A stretch of 64,000 bases of DNA from Pontibacter ramchanderi. GTDB lineage: Bacteria; Bacteroidota; Bacteroidia; Cytophagales; Hymenobacteraceae. The translations under genes were made by a program, and so were the position numbers. The DNA lies in contig NZ_PJMU01000001.1 in assembly GCF_002846395.1 (NCBI RefSeq), forward strand, positions 310,001-374,000, given 5' to 3'. Below, piece by piece: positions 16,904 through 26,070 of the stretch. Each line of letters starts with the position of its first letter. The stretch's first letter is position 1. Under the pieces are notes generated by a model. It had not been told where the DNA came from. It did no database searches and worked only from the letters and a program-made list of their open reading frames with translations.

Positions 16904-18028
16904 TTGAAAGGACAGATTAACAAACTCAGGGTCTTGGTGGCGGACGGGTCAAGCTACGCCCGGTTGATACTGGAAAGCATTCTAAGTTGTTCGCCTGAGC
17001 TGGAAGTAGTAGGCCTTGCTTCGAACGGGCCGCAAGTGTTAGAAACTTTACGCCAGCGAAAAGCTGATGTCATACTGGCCTCAGCAGACCTACGCAGGAA
17101 TGAGCAGCTGCTGGTTTTCAAGCAAATCTTCAGCGAGTGCCCTACGCCGATCGTGATGCTGATTGAGAAAGAAAAACTCAGCCTTGAACTACTGAAAGAA
17201 GCGATTGACCTGGGTGTTTATGGCGTGGTGCTTAAACCGGGGCCTGCAGCAAGGCCAGCCTATAGGACGCTGGCGGAGGAGATTTGCAGAAAAGTAGCCG
17301 CTGTGCGGGACACTGCCTATTGGGACCCTTCGAAACGCCTGTGTGTGCTGGGAGAAGAAATGCAGGTTTTGCCGCAGCCCACGCAACGGGAGCTTCGGAA
17401 TGCCACGGCTGACACCATTATTGTGTTGGGAGCGTCGACGGGTGGCACACAAGCGGTAGAGCAGATTATCCGGCAACTGGATCCAAAACTGAAAGCTGCT
17501 GTGCTGGTTGCCATTCATTTACCACCTAAGTTCACGCACAGCTACGCCAGGAGACTAAAGGGCATGACAGACTTAACCGTGATTGAAGGACGAACGGGCC
17601 TGATTCCCAAGCCTGGTAAAGTGATCATAGCCCCCGGTGGCAGAAACATGGTCGTGCAAACGGTAATGGGAAATACCTCCAGCCTGAAAATTAGCCTCAA
17701 TGAAGACGAAGAGGCGGTGCATGATCTGCCATCTGTTGACCAACTCATGGTCGCAGTTGCGCAAAGCGGTGTGCGACGCGTGGTAGGCGTGGTACTGACA
17801 GGTATGGGAAAAGACGGCACTGCCGGAGTAGCGGCCATTTCGCAGCGCAATGGAGGTCATGTGATCGCACAGGATGAGGCCTCATCAGTCATTTTTGGAA
17901 TGGCGAAGTCAGCCATTGATAGTGGAAATACCGACAAAGTGCTGCCTTTGTCAGAGATTGGCCCTTACCTGAACCGGTATGTGGCAGCAGAACAGCAGCT
18001 AGTCAGTACAACTGACGTAAATTCATGA
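16904..18028 (+). CDS. cheB: CheB-type methylesterase with degenerate receiver domain
   Basis: Predicted to remove methyl groups from, or deamidate, receptor glutamates. The C-terminal esterase domain is intact: S178 (LGASTGG), H205 (AIHLPP) and D304 (MGKDGT). The N-terminal receiver fold (about 8-130) has lost its chemistry: the acidic pair reads D14-G15, the phospho-aspartate position is S60 (DVILAS), the Thr/Ser switch is I87, and only K111 remains. Translation appears to start at TTG 16904, preceded by a purine-rich AGGAAAGGGAGAG; no ATG fits. The gene end overlaps the cheA start by 4 bases (ATGA). Control must come from something other than phosphorylation of this domain. Confidence 0.92.
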   Translation: MKGQINKLRVLVADGSSYARLILESILSCSPELEVVGLASNGPQVLETLRQRKADVILASADLRRNEQLLVFKQIFSECPTPIVMLIEKEKLSLELLKEAIDLGVYGVVLKPGPAARPAYRTLAEEICRKVAAVRDTAYWDPSKRLCVLGEEMQVLPQPTQRELRNATADTIIVLGASTGGTQAVEQIIRQLDPKLKAAVLVAIHLPPKFTHSYARRLKGMTDLTVIEGRTGLIPKPGKVIIAPGGRNMVVQTVMGNTSSLKISLNEDEEAVHDLPSVDQLMVAVAQSGVRRVVGVVLTGMGKDGTAGVAAISQRNGGHVIAQDEASSVIFGMAKSAIDSGNTDKVLPLSEIGPYLNRYVAAEQQLVSTTDVNS

Positions 18029-19659
18029 AATCGAGAGAGCAGGAGTATAAAGAGATATTTATAGCAGAAGCGCTGGAATACTATGACGCCCTAAACAGGC
18101 TCATCAGCGAACTGGAAAAAAGGCCGCAGGACGATCAGGTTCTGGCGGAGATTTTCCGTATGCTCCATAACCTGAAGGCAAATGCCAAGGCCATCGGCTA
18201 CCTGCAGATCTCGGATGTGTCGCATAAGTTGGAGACGGCCTTTGGCCTGATCCGAAACAAGGAGCTCAGTTTCAGCGACGAGGTGGTGGGCGTGCTTTTT
18301 GACGGCATCGACCTGCTCGGCGAGCTGATCAAAAGCATCGACACCGATCGACAAGTTGACATTGACCCGGTCCTGATTCGAAACCTTGATATTATTGTCG
18401 ACAGCCTGTCGGATAGCACCGTGGAACTGGCGAAGGTGCAGAAGTTCAGTACCTCGCGCAACCTTACGCTCTCCGACCTGATTTACATTCAGGTTAAAAA
18501 GCTGGACCACCTCATGAACCTGGTGGGCGAGTTGATCATTGACCGCGACCGCATTCTCTCGCTTAGCCGGGAGCTGGATAATGATGAGCTCAAGACGGTG
18601 AGCTCCCATCTATACCGTATCACCGAAGAGTTGCAGTACAGCGTGATGGATGCGCGCCTGGTAAGCATCGGCACCTTGTTCAACAAGTTCCCAAGGGTGG
18701 TGCGCGATATTTCTGCTGCTGAGAAGAAGGAAATCGACCTAGAGCTGAGCGGTCAGGATATTCAGATTGACCGGAACATTCTTCAGATCATGACAGACTC
18801 CCTGCTTCACCTGGTCCGCAACGCCATTACGCACGGCATCGAAAGGCCAGAGCAACGGGCTAAAGCAGGCAAAACCAAGGCAGGAATGCTGCAATTATCG
18901 GCCCGCAGTGATCGTGAAAGTGTCGTGATCAGTCTGTCGGATGATGGGAAAGGCATTGACATCGATAAAGTAAGGAAAGCAGCTGTTGCCCGGCAACTGG
19001 TCCCTGCCGATGTAGCTGAAGGGCTGCCCGATTCAGAAGTATACTCTTTCTTATTTGAGCCAGGGTTTTCGCTGGCAAAAGAAGTAACTGAGTTTTCAGG
19101 ACGGGGTGTGGGCCTGGATGTGGTGAAAAATGCAATTGACTCGATAGGCGGCCGCATACGTATAGAGTCTGAGAAAGGTAAAGGCACTTCGTTTATTCTG
19201 CAGTTGCCAACCTCGATTGCTGTTAAGGGAGCGCTGTTGTTTGAAATAGACAGTATTTTTTACGCCATTCCACTGATTCATACCGATTCGGTGGTAGCAC
19301 TGGACAAGGATGAGCTCCACGAAGTGGGCGAGGTGCTTGTAGCCGATATCAAAGGAGAAACTGTAACGGTCGTATACCTGGACGAGCTTCTTAACGTGGA
19401 AGAAAAACAGATGCGCCTGGGCGATAAAACACGACTGAAGGGGCAGGTACAAAACATCATTATTGTTTCGTATAACAACCGCAAGCTCGGTCTGATTGTA
19501 GACAAGCTTTACCGCCAGCAGGATATAGTGGTAAAACCACTCAGCAAACCGTTGGATAGCATTGATTTATATGGTGGTGTCACGCTGCTGGGAACAGGCA
19601 AGGTATGCCTGGTGCTGGATGTGCCCGCCATTACCAGATACTTTGTGAACAGAAGATGA
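18025..19659 (+). CDS. cheA: CheA histidine kinase lacking a P2 domain
   Basis: Kinase of the chemosensory array, 544 residues. Domain order: P1 HPt (1-115) with phospho-histidine H48 in MLHNLKANA; a short linker of about 35 residues; P3 dimerisation helices (about 148-205, IQVKKLDHLMNLVGELII); P4 ATP-binding with N box HLVRNAITHGIE (262-273), DDGKGID (306-312) and GRGVGLDVV (359-367); and P5 CheW-like from about 400. The linker is too short for a P2 CheY-binding domain, so regulators must dock on P1 directly. It overlaps cheB by 4 bases and is followed 12 bases later by cheC. Confidence 0.95.
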   Translation: MKSREQEYKEIFIAEALEYYDALNRLISELEKRPQDDQVLAEIFRMLHNLKANAKAIGYLQISDVSHKLETAFGLIRNKELSFSDEVVGVLFDGIDLLGELIKSIDTDRQVDIDPVLIRNLDIIVDSLSDSTVELAKVQKFSTSRNLTLSDLIYIQVKKLDHLMNLVGELIIDRDRILSLSRELDNDELKTVSSHLYRITEELQYSVMDARLVSIGTLFNKFPRVVRDISAAEKKEIDLELSGQDIQIDRNILQIMTDSLLHLVRNAITHGIERPEQRAKAGKTKAGMLQLSARSDRESVVISLSDDGKGIDIDKVRKAAVARQLVPADVAEGLPDSEVYSFLFEPGFSLAKEVTEFSGRGVGLDVVKNAIDSIGGRIRIESEKGKGTSFILQLPTSIAVKGALLFEIDSIFYAIPLIHTDSVVALDKDELHEVGEVLVADIKGETVTVVYLDELLNVEEKQMRLGDKTRLKGQVQNIIIVSYNNRKLGLIVDKLYRQQDIVVKPLSKPLDSIDLYGGVTLLGTGKVCLVLDVPAITRYFVNRR

Positions 19660-19671
19660 GGGACTGAGGCG

Positions 19672-20319
19672 ATGGATAACAGAACTAATCACACGATGAA
19701 CATGATGGATACGCATGTAACCGAGTTGGAAAAGGATATTATCAAGGAGATCCTAAACATAGGACTGGCCCGCGCCGCCGATTCTTTTGCCACAATCGCC
19801 AAAGATAAGGTGATGCTCAAGGTGCCCGATGTGCAGCTGATCGAGGTGAAAGAACTCATCTCGCTTATTGCGAAGTTTGAAAGCTCACACTTTATTATTC
19901 AGTCTGATATTAAAGGTGATTTTAACGGTGCCACGCTCATGCTCTTTTCAGACGAGCACATCACCCAGCTCTCCAATGTGTGCCTCAGCATGCTGAATGT
20001 GCAGAAAGGTGAACTGAATGTGATGCAGGAGTCGCTGTTACTCGAGATCAGCAACATTATTACGGGAGCTTTGGTAACACAATTAGCCAATATCCTGAAG
20101 AGCAATATCTACGGTTCCCCGCCTAAAGCCCCTAAAAGCCATATTGCCAACTCGTTGAAAGATATATTGGTACAGCACCCGCTTTTCCAACCACTTGTAT
20201 TCACGGTCATTACCAAGTTTCAGCACAACTCTAAAGACATCGAACTCCCATTGCTGCTGTTTTTTGATACCAGCACCTTACTTAAAATGCTTGACATCAT
20301 CCGCACTTTCAAGGTATAG
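19672..20319 (+). CDS. cheC: CheC/CheX-family CheY-P phosphatase
   Basis: 215-residue protein with two copies of the phosphatase signature E-x-x-N: E26/N29 in KEILNIG and E125/N128 in LEISNIITG. In the CheC family these residues dephosphorylate CheY-P; two sites match CheC rather than the CheX arrangement. About 15 extra N-terminal residues include alternative Met starts. It closes the cluster; its stop TAG is formed by the word AGGTATAG. A long perfect hairpin follows 35 bases later, so the operon ends here. Confidence 0.88.
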   Translation: MDNRTNHTMNMMDTHVTELEKDIIKEILNIGLARAADSFATIAKDKVMLKVPDVQLIEVKELISLIAKFESSHFIIQSDIKGDFNGATLMLFSDEHITQLSNVCLSMLNVQKGELNVMQESLLLEISNIITGALVTQLANILKSNIYGSPPKAPKSHIANSLKDILVQHPLFQPLVFTVITKFQHNSKDIELPLLLFFDTSTLLKMLDIIRTFKV

Positions 20320-20353
20320 ACGGCTATCGTATACCAGCCTGTACTTTAATTTT

Positions 20354-20414
20354 AAAAACGAGCGGGCTATACCTGGCAGCATTAACCTGCCAGGTATAGC
20401 CCGCTCGTTTTTTT
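20354..20414. terminator. very long perfect terminator hairpin after cheC
   Basis: Perfect 26-bp arms (20354-20379 and 20387-20412) with a 7-base loop; the left arm starts with five A and the right arm runs into seven T. Both arms hold the word TATACCTGGCAG / CTGCCAGGTATA, the overrepresented heptamer of this window. Confidence 0.9.
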
Positions 20415-20480
20415 GCCTTTTATTACCTGTTTCAACGCTGTACCATGACAGAGCCGTATCAGCCTTACTGCGTGTTTATG

Positions 20481-20511
20481 TTTGATTATAGCGCCAGTTT
20501 TCGTTTTTTTG
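20481..20511 (+). promoter_or_regulatory. candidate Bacteroidota promoter for the polyamine operon
   Basis: TTTG at 20481-20484, 19 bases, then TTTTTTTG at 20504-20511 (one mismatch to TAnnTTTG). A start of transcription near 20518 would give a leader of about 28 bases. Confidence 0.4.
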
Positions 20512-20545
20512 CATTTTTATTTACAAGAAACCACAAAGTCAATTA

Positions 20546-21874
20546 ATGAACGCATTAGGAAGACACATTTTAGTTGAATTTTACGATTGCTCTCCTGAAC
20601 TGATGAACGATGTGATTCACATCGAAAACAGCATGGTTGCCGCCGCCGAAACAGCCGGAGCCACTGTCATCAACAGTACTTTCCATCACTTCTCGCCCTA
20701 CGGTGTTTCGGGTGTGGTGGTCATTCAGGAAAGCCACCTGGCCATCCATACCTGGCCTGAGTATGGCTACGCAGCCGTAGACCTGTTTACCTGTGGCGAC
20801 TCTGTTGACCCATGGGTTTCTTATAGCTACCTGAAAGAGGCTTTCCAATCCGGACACGGATCTTCGATGGAGCTTCGCCGGGGCCAGTTGAGCCTTTTGA
20901 AACGCAACGACTTTAACCTGGAGTCGCTGCGCGATGCTTCGGCCAAAACCATTGAGGCAGATGGATCAATTACAAGAGACGTCTGGTTTACTGAGCGTGA
21001 CGAAAACATTGCTTTGTCTTTGAAGCACACCGGCAACCAATTGTACAAGAAAGACTCTGAATACCAGCGGGTAGAGGTATACGAAACGCTCGCTTACGGT
21101 AACATGCTGACGCTGGATGGCATGGTGATGTGTACCCAGAAGGACGAGTACGTATACCATGAAATGATCACACATGTGCCGATGTTCAGCAACCGGTCAG
21201 CCAGACGCGCCCTTGTAATCGGTGGCGGAGACGGAGGCACGGTGCGCGAACTGTTGCGCCACGAGCAACTCGAGGAAGTGACGCTGGTGGAGATCGACGA
21301 ACTGGTAATTGAAGCCTGCAAACTGCACCTGCCTGAAACAGCGGTTGCATTTGACAACCCACGCCTGAACTTGTTGGTAGAAGATGGCATTAAGTATATA
21401 AAAGAGTGTGCCGACGAACATTACGACCTGATCATTGTGGACTCTGCGGATCCGGTTGGGCCAGGTGAAGGTCTGTTTACAGCAGCATTCTACAGCGAAG
21501 TATACCGCTGCCTGACGAAAGACGGCGTAATGATCACGCAAAGTGAGTCGCCACGATTCAACTCGGCTGTTTTCGTAGAAATATACGACACCTACAAGAA
21601 GATATTCGGACAGGACAAAGTACACTGCTACCTGGCGGCTATACCTACCTATCCGACCGGTACCTGGAGCTTCTCTTATTCAGCCAAAGGCAATGCAAAT
21701 CCGTTAGTGTTTGATAAAGAAGCAGCAGCGGCATTCTCTCAAAGCGAGGGACTTAAGTATTACAATGAAGATATGCACATGGCTGCCTTCGCACTCCCGA
21801 ACTTTGTGAAGGAGCTTTTAAATTCGAACCCTGAAAACGTTACTGATGAGTACTCCGCAGAACCAACCAATTAA
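20546..21874 (+). CDS. speDE: SpeD-SpeE fusion: AdoMet decarboxylase plus spermidine synthase
   Basis: One 442-residue chain joins two consecutive steps of spermidine synthesis. Residues 1-125 are a prokaryotic class 1b AdoMet decarboxylase: self-cleavage to form the pyruvoyl group is expected between E62 and S63 ([10 protein letters not shown]), with H68 and C83 at the positions known from Thermotoga. The rest is an aminopropyltransferase with [15 protein letters not shown] near 225 and the catalytic-loop block [13 protein letters not shown] near 301. Because processing at 62/63 would release only the short N-terminal piece, both activities stay on the longer fragment. The agmatinase gene overlaps its 3' end by 29 bases. 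Confidence 0.95.
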   Translation: MNALGRHILVEFYDCSPELMNDVIHIENSMVAAAETAGATVINSTFHHFSPYGVSGVVVIQESHLAIHTWPEYGYAAVDLFTCGDSVDPWVSYSYLKEAFQSGHGSSMELRRGQLSLLKRNDFNLESLRDASAKTIEADGSITRDVWFTERDENIALSLKHTGNQLYKKDSEYQRVEVYETLAYGNMLTLDGMVMCTQKDEYVYHEMITHVPMFSNRSARRALVIGGGDGGTVRELLRHEQLEEVTLVEIDELVIEACKLHLPETAVAFDNPRLNLLVEDGIKYIKECADEHYDLIIVDSADPVGPGEGLFTAAFYSEVYRCLTKDGVMITQSESPRFNSAVFVEIYDTYKKIFGQDKVHCYLAAIPTYPTGTWSFSYSAKGNANPLVFDKEAAAAFSQSEGLKYYNEDMHMAAFALPNFVKELLNSNPENVTDEYSAEPTN

Positions 21875-22937
21875 TAGCAAACAGCAGAAGATAGACGCAT
21901 TCGACCCGAACGGTGTAGGCGATGTGAACGGTGGCCTTTTCGGTTTGCCTTTTACGATTGATGAGTCTGATGTGGTGCTTATACCTGTGCCATGGGAAGT
22001 AACTGTGTCCTACAGTGCCGGTACGGCGGCTGGTCCACAGGCCATTAAAGAAGCCTCTCCGCAGCTCGACCTTTTTGAGCCTGCCATTAAAGATGCCTGG
22101 AAACTAGGTATAGCAATGGAAGAGATTTCGGAAGAATGGGCTGCCGTGAGCGATAACCTGCGCCAGCGAGCGGAGAATTACATCAACTGGCTGGAGGAGG
22201 GAAGCCCGGAATCGGACAAGGCCGAATTCGAGAACCTGCCTGCTGAAGTTACTGAAAAAGGGGAGGAGCTGCTACAGTGGCTGAAGGCCAAAGCAAACAG
22301 CTACCTGGAGCAGGGTAAACTAGTTGGCGTTATTGGCGGTGACCACAGCACGCCGCTCGGGTTGATGCATGCCCTGGCGGATCGCCACGAAGAGTATGGT
22401 ATTCTGCAGGTAGATGCCCACGCCGATTTACGGGATGCCTACGAAGGCTTCAAGTATTCGCATGCTTCCATCATGTTTAATGCGCTGCAGCTGCCTCAGG
22501 TTAAAAAACTGGTGCAGGTAGGCATACGCGACATCTGTCAGGCAGAGGCAGAGCTGGCCAACCAATCGAACGGTCGCGTGGCCATTTTTTACGACAGCGT
22601 GCTGAAGGAGAACATGTACGAAGGCGATAGCTGGAAAAAGGAATGCAAAAAGATCATCGCCCAGCTGCCGCAGAAGGTATACATCAGTTTTGATATCGAC
22701 GGACTGGACCCTAAACTTTGCCCGGCCACAGGTACACCGGTACCCGGCGGACTGGAGTTTGAAGAGGCCGTATACCTGATCAAGGCGCTTGTACGTTCAG
22801 GCCGTGAGATCATCGGCTTCGATTTGTGCGAGGTGGCGCCCGGCGACAGCGAGTGGAATGGAAACGTTGGAGCCCGTCTGCTTTACAAGCTCTGCAACTG
22901 GATGGCAGTTTCGCAGAATCGCCTGGAAGCGCAGTAA
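21846..22937 (+). CDS. speB: agmatinase-type ureohydrolase
   Basis: Arginase/agmatinase-family enzyme, 363 residues. The manganese ligands are in [23 protein letters not shown] and SFDIDGLDP; these are complete. Context argues for agmatinase (agmatine to putrescine plus urea), since it overlaps a spermidine synthase fusion by 29 bases and would supply its substrate. An insert of roughly 60 acidic residues (about 95-160) between the first strand and the GGDH motif is longer than in E. coli SpeB. The overlap start ATG at 21846 is the only good one, implying translational coupling. Arginine decarboxylase is not in the window. Confidence 0.88.
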   Translation: MSTPQNQPINSKQQKIDAFDPNGVGDVNGGLFGLPFTIDESDVVLIPVPWEVTVSYSAGTAAGPQAIKEASPQLDLFEPAIKDAWKLGIAMEEISEEWAAVSDNLRQRAENYINWLEEGSPESDKAEFENLPAEVTEKGEELLQWLKAKANSYLEQGKLVGVIGGDHSTPLGLMHALADRHEEYGILQVDAHADLRDAYEGFKYSHASIMFNALQLPQVKKLVQVGIRDICQAEAELANQSNGRVAIFYDSVLKENMYEGDSWKKECKKIIAQLPQKVYISFDIDGLDPKLCPATGTPVPGGLEFEEAVYLIKALVRSGREIIGFDLCEVAPGDSEWNGNVGARLLYKLCNWMAVSQNRLEAQ

Positions 22938-23008
22938 TCTTACCTTAATTCCCACTTTGACGTATAGCGAGATAGGAAAAATGTACTATCACTATATATC
23001 GAAACAAA

Positions 23009-23341
23009 ATGGGAATTATCATTAAAATTTTACTGACCGGCGTGGCAGCGCTTATAGCAGCCTACATACTCCCGGGGGTGCACATTGATGGCTTTGTAAC
23101 GGCGCTGATTCTGGCGATTGTGCTGGCCTTACTTAATGCAGTGGTTCGCCCGATTCTGGTTATCCTGACCATACCGGTTACTGTGCTGACACTCGGCTTG
23201 TTTTTGCTGGTGATCAATGCACTGATCATCTTACTAGCAGATTACCTGATCGGAGGTTTTAGCGTAGACGGCTTTCTATGGGCGCTTGTCTTCAGTTTGG
23301 TTCTCTCGCTTATAACAGCAATTCTGGATATGATCTTCTAG
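23009..23341 (+). CDS. phage-holin-family IV / YvlD-like membrane protein
   Basis: 110-residue, almost wholly hydrophobic protein with four predicted membrane spans (about 4-24, 30-50, 55-78 and 88-109) and the family mark LNAVVRPILVILTIPVTVLTLGLF in the middle. Members are annotated 'phage holin family' but are common chromosomal membrane proteins. No lysin or phage gene is nearby, so a lysis role is unlikely; function unknown. A strong hairpin follows. Confidence 0.85.
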   Translation: MGIIIKILLTGVAALIAAYILPGVHIDGFVTALILAIVLALLNAVVRPILVILTIPVTVLTLGLFLLVINALIILLADYLIGGFSVDGFLWALVFSLVLSLITAILDMIF

Positions 23342-23360
23342 CATCCATCCGGATTACCTA

Positions 23361-23398
23361 AACAAAAAGCCCCTGGTTAATACCAGGGGCTTTTTGTT
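23361..23398. terminator. bidirectional terminator
   Basis: Perfect 17-bp arms AACAAAAAGCCCCTGGT / ACCAGGGGCTTTTTGTT with a 4-base loop between two convergent genes. Confidence 0.88.
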
Positions 23399-23414
23399 TT
23401 CTATACCTTAGTAA

Positions 23415-23747
23415 TTAGCGTGACATCCAGGCTTCGCAGGCATCAGCACACTCGCGGCAGGCATCAGCACATTTCTGGCAGTGGTCATGGTCATGCTTGC
23501 GACACTCTTCTTCGCAAAGCCGGCATATCTCGATGCACTCCTTCATCACATGCTTGGCATGTGCCGATTCACGGGCTACAAAGCGGGCTGTGAGGGTACA
23601 GATGTCGGCGCAGTCGCGGTCGAGCATGATGCAGCTTACCATCATTTTCACATCGTCTTCCTGCAGGCAGGCAGTGGCACAGGTTTCGCACGCCGTAATA
23701 CATTTGATCAGCACATGTTCAAGGTCATTGGTTCTTTCAGACTTCAT
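23415..23747 (-). CDS. four-helix-bundle Cys-rich (copper-binding, DUF326) protein
   Basis: 110 residues with many cysteines spaced along helices (CITACETCATAC, CIEICRLCEEEC, CQKCADACRECADAC) and a His-rich HDHDHC turn. This matches the DUF326/Csp copper-storage family, whose four-helix bundle stores Cu(I) on inward cysteines. The start at 23747 (MKSERTNDLEHVLIKC) is preferred to an upstream in-frame ATG at 23801, because the extension is not family-like. It has no signal peptide, so it should be cytosolic. It is divergent from recQ. Confidence 0.85.
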   Translation of the reverse strand: MKSERTNDLEHVLIKCITACETCATACLQEDDVKMMVSCIMLDRDCADICTLTARFVARESAHAKHVMKECIEICRLCEEECRKHDHDHCQKCADACRECADACEAWMSR

Positions 23748-23858
23748 AGTTTGTGGTTTATAAGGTTCATACTGTTTTAAAGTACGGTTACACAAGGGCA
23801 TGGTTCATTTATCGAAAAGCAAAGCCAATACAGGAACCTATTTCACGATCAGAATGGT

Positions 23859-23866
23859 TAACTTTG
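23859..23866 (+). promoter_or_regulatory. -7 element (TAACTTTG) upstream of recQ
   Basis: Exact TAnnTTTG match 49 bases before the chosen recQ start; no good TTG partner is visible at the usual distance. Confidence 0.4.
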
Positions 23867-23914
23867 GGTTTAGTACAGGAAAACTATTTTGCATCGTTAC
23901 ATTTTCTACACAGC

Positions 23915-26050
23915 ATGAGTTTAGGTATAAGAGAAGCACGTGAGGCATTAAAGCTGTATTTTGGCTATGAGCAGTTCAGGCCCATGCAGGAGCAGATCAT
24001 CTCGGATATCCTGCAGCAGAAAGATGTGCTGGTTCTTATGCCGACAGGCGGCGGAAAATCTGTCTGCTACCAGGTACCGGCTGTTGTGATGCCTGGCCTC
24101 TGTGTGGTTGTGTCGCCGCTCATTGCTTTGATGAAGGACCAAGTAGAGGCGCTTCTGGTAAATGGTATACCTGCTGCCTATTTGAACAGCTCGCAAACGG
24201 CTGATGAACAGTACAAGATAGAGGAAAAGGTACTGGCGGGGCAACTCAAATTGCTTTATGTGTCACCAGAGAAACTGCTCTCAGCTGGCTTTTTTTCCTT
24301 TTTGAAAAGGCTCCAGGTCTCCCTTTTTGCTGTGGACGAAGCGCACTGTATCTCGGCCTGGGGCCACGATTTCAGGCCGGAGTATACCCAGCTCCGCGCC
24401 CTGAAGCAGCAATTCCCTGCTATACCTGTCGTGGCGCTTACCGCCACAGCCGACAAGCTCACACAAAAAGATATTCAGGAGCAACTGCAACTGCGTCAGC
24501 CCAAAGTGTTTCTGTCTTCTTTCGATCGTCCCAATATTAACCTGACAGTTCTGCCTGGGCAGAACCGTTTCAATAAGATCACCGATTTTCTGTCGCGCCG
24601 TACTGGCCAGCCGGGCATTATTTACTGCCTGAGTCGCAAGGCGACAGAAAGCCTTTCGGCTAAACTGCGCGAGAACGGCTACAATGCCACATTTTACCAC
24701 GCGGGTATGAGTGCTCAGCAACGCGCAAAGGCGCAAGAGGCATTCCTGCGTGACGACGTGCAAATCGTCTGCGCTACCATTGCGTTTGGTATGGGTATCG
24801 ACAAATCGAATGTGCGCTGGGTCATCCACTACAACCTGCCTAAAAATATTGAGGGGTACTACCAGGAAATCGGGCGGGCCGGCCGTGACGGGGCTAAGTC
24901 GGATGCGCTGCTCTTTTACAGCTTTGCCGATGTGATGAACTTGCGCACCATGCTGTCGGACAACGACAAGGCCCAGAATGAACTGCAATTGGTGAAGCTG
25001 GAGCGAATGCAACAGTTTGCTGAGGCCACATTCTGCCGCCGCCGGATTTTGCTGCAGTACTTCGGTGAGCAAATGGGCAAGGACTGCGGAAACTGCGATA
25101 TCTGCCGTAACCCCCCAAGCTGCTTTGATGGCACCCTTATTGCCCAGAAGGCACTTTCGGCTGTTGCGCGCTCACAGGAAAAGCTCAACATGAGTTTGTT
25201 GGTTGATGTGTTGCGCGGCTCGCGTAACAGCCAGGTACTGGCCGGCGGCTATGACCGCATCAAGACCTATGGCGCCGGTCGCGACATCGGTACATTGGAC
25301 TGGCACCGCTATCTGCACCAAATGCTGAATGCGGGCTTGTTTGAACTGGCCTATGATCAGAATTATACCCTCAAGCTGACGGCGCTTAGCAAGCAAGTTC
25401 TTTTCGACGGACGTAAGATAGAGCTTGTGAAGTTTGAGGATGCCAAACAGCAAACAGAAGCCCTACAAAAAGAGAAGCCGAAACGCGAGATAATCAAAGA
25501 TGCCCTGTTTGAGCGGCTTCGTGCCTTGCGCAAGCGCCTGGCCGATGAGCAGAACGTTCCGCCTTACGTAGTTTTCACAGATAGCACCTTGCAGGAAATG
25601 GCTGCTGAAAAGCCTTCCAACCGAATTGCCATGTTGGCCATTAGCGGGGTAGGTGCTCAGAAGTTCGAGCGCTACGGACATAGTTTCATCAACGAAATCA
25701 TTGCTTTCATGACAGAAGAGCAGGCAAAAGGCAGCGCGATAAAAGGGGCTACACATTTGGTGACCTGGGAGGCTTACCAGCAGGGTCTCAGTCCAGAGGA
25801 AATCGCACGGCGCCGCAATCTAAACCCTGTCACCATCTACTCGCATCTGGCTACCTTGCTGGAGCAGGGCTATGATGTACCTGTACACGATTTTGTGTCG
25901 AAGCGTGAATACGAGGCGATTGCTGAGGCAATAGATAGTTTGGGTAAAGATGCTAAATTGAAGGATCTGTTCGAGCATCTGGAGGAGCGCTATGAGTACT
26001 TTAAAATTAGACTGTCGCTGGCCATGTACAAAATGCAGTATGCCTGGTAA
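23915..26050 (+). CDS. recQ: RecQ ATP-dependent DNA helicase
   Basis: 711-residue 3'-5' helicase for recombination and fork repair. In order: Q motif GYEQFRPMQEQII, Walker A PTGGGKS, DEAH box AVDEAHCISAWGHDFR, motif VI QEIGRAGRDG, the zinc cluster C-RRR...CGNCDIC, the winged-helix RQC region, an HRDC domain (LFERLRALRKRLADEQ...) and a C-terminal helix-turn-helix extension (LSPEEIARRRNLNPVTIYSHL). The start at 23915 (MSLGIREAREAL) is chosen over an in-frame upstream start at 23753 because the extra 54 residues overlap the divergent gene's leader and are not helicase-like. Confidence 0.95.
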   Translation: MSLGIREAREALKLYFGYEQFRPMQEQIISDILQQKDVLVLMPTGGGKSVCYQVPAVVMPGLCVVVSPLIALMKDQVEALLVNGIPAAYLNSSQTADEQYKIEEKVLAGQLKLLYVSPEKLLSAGFFSFLKRLQVSLFAVDEAHCISAWGHDFRPEYTQLRALKQQFPAIPVVALTATADKLTQKDIQEQLQLRQPKVFLSSFDRPNINLTVLPGQNRFNKITDFLSRRTGQPGIIYCLSRKATESLSAKLRENGYNATFYHAGMSAQQRAKAQEAFLRDDVQIVCATIAFGMGIDKSNVRWVIHYNLPKNIEGYYQEIGRAGRDGAKSDALLFYSFADVMNLRTMLSDNDKAQNELQLVKLERMQQFAEATFCRRRILLQYFGEQMGKDCGNCDICRNPPSCFDGTLIAQKALSAVARSQEKLNMSLLVDVLRGSRNSQVLAGGYDRIKTYGAGRDIGTLDWHRYLHQMLNAGLFELAYDQNYTLKLTALSKQVLFDGRKIELVKFEDAKQQTEALQKEKPKREIIKDALFERLRALRKRLADEQNVPPYVVFTDSTLQEMAAEKPSNRIAMLAISGVGAQKFERYGHSFINEIIAFMTEEQAKGSAIKGATHLVTWEAYQQGLSPEEIARRRNLNPVTIYSHLATLLEQGYDVPVHDFVSKREYEAIAEAIDSLGKDAKLKDLFEHLEERYEYFKIRLSLAMYKMQYAW

Positions 26051-26070
26051 TGTCCATTGCGCATGATCTA

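Noticed and set aside
23009..23341. Holin-like gene as a sign of a prophage
   Set aside because: No lysin, integrase or structural phage gene nearby; the family is common on ordinary chromosomes.
23753..23914. 54-codon N-terminal extension of RecQ
   Set aside because: Not helicase-like, overlaps the divergent gene's leader, and a -7 box lies inside it.
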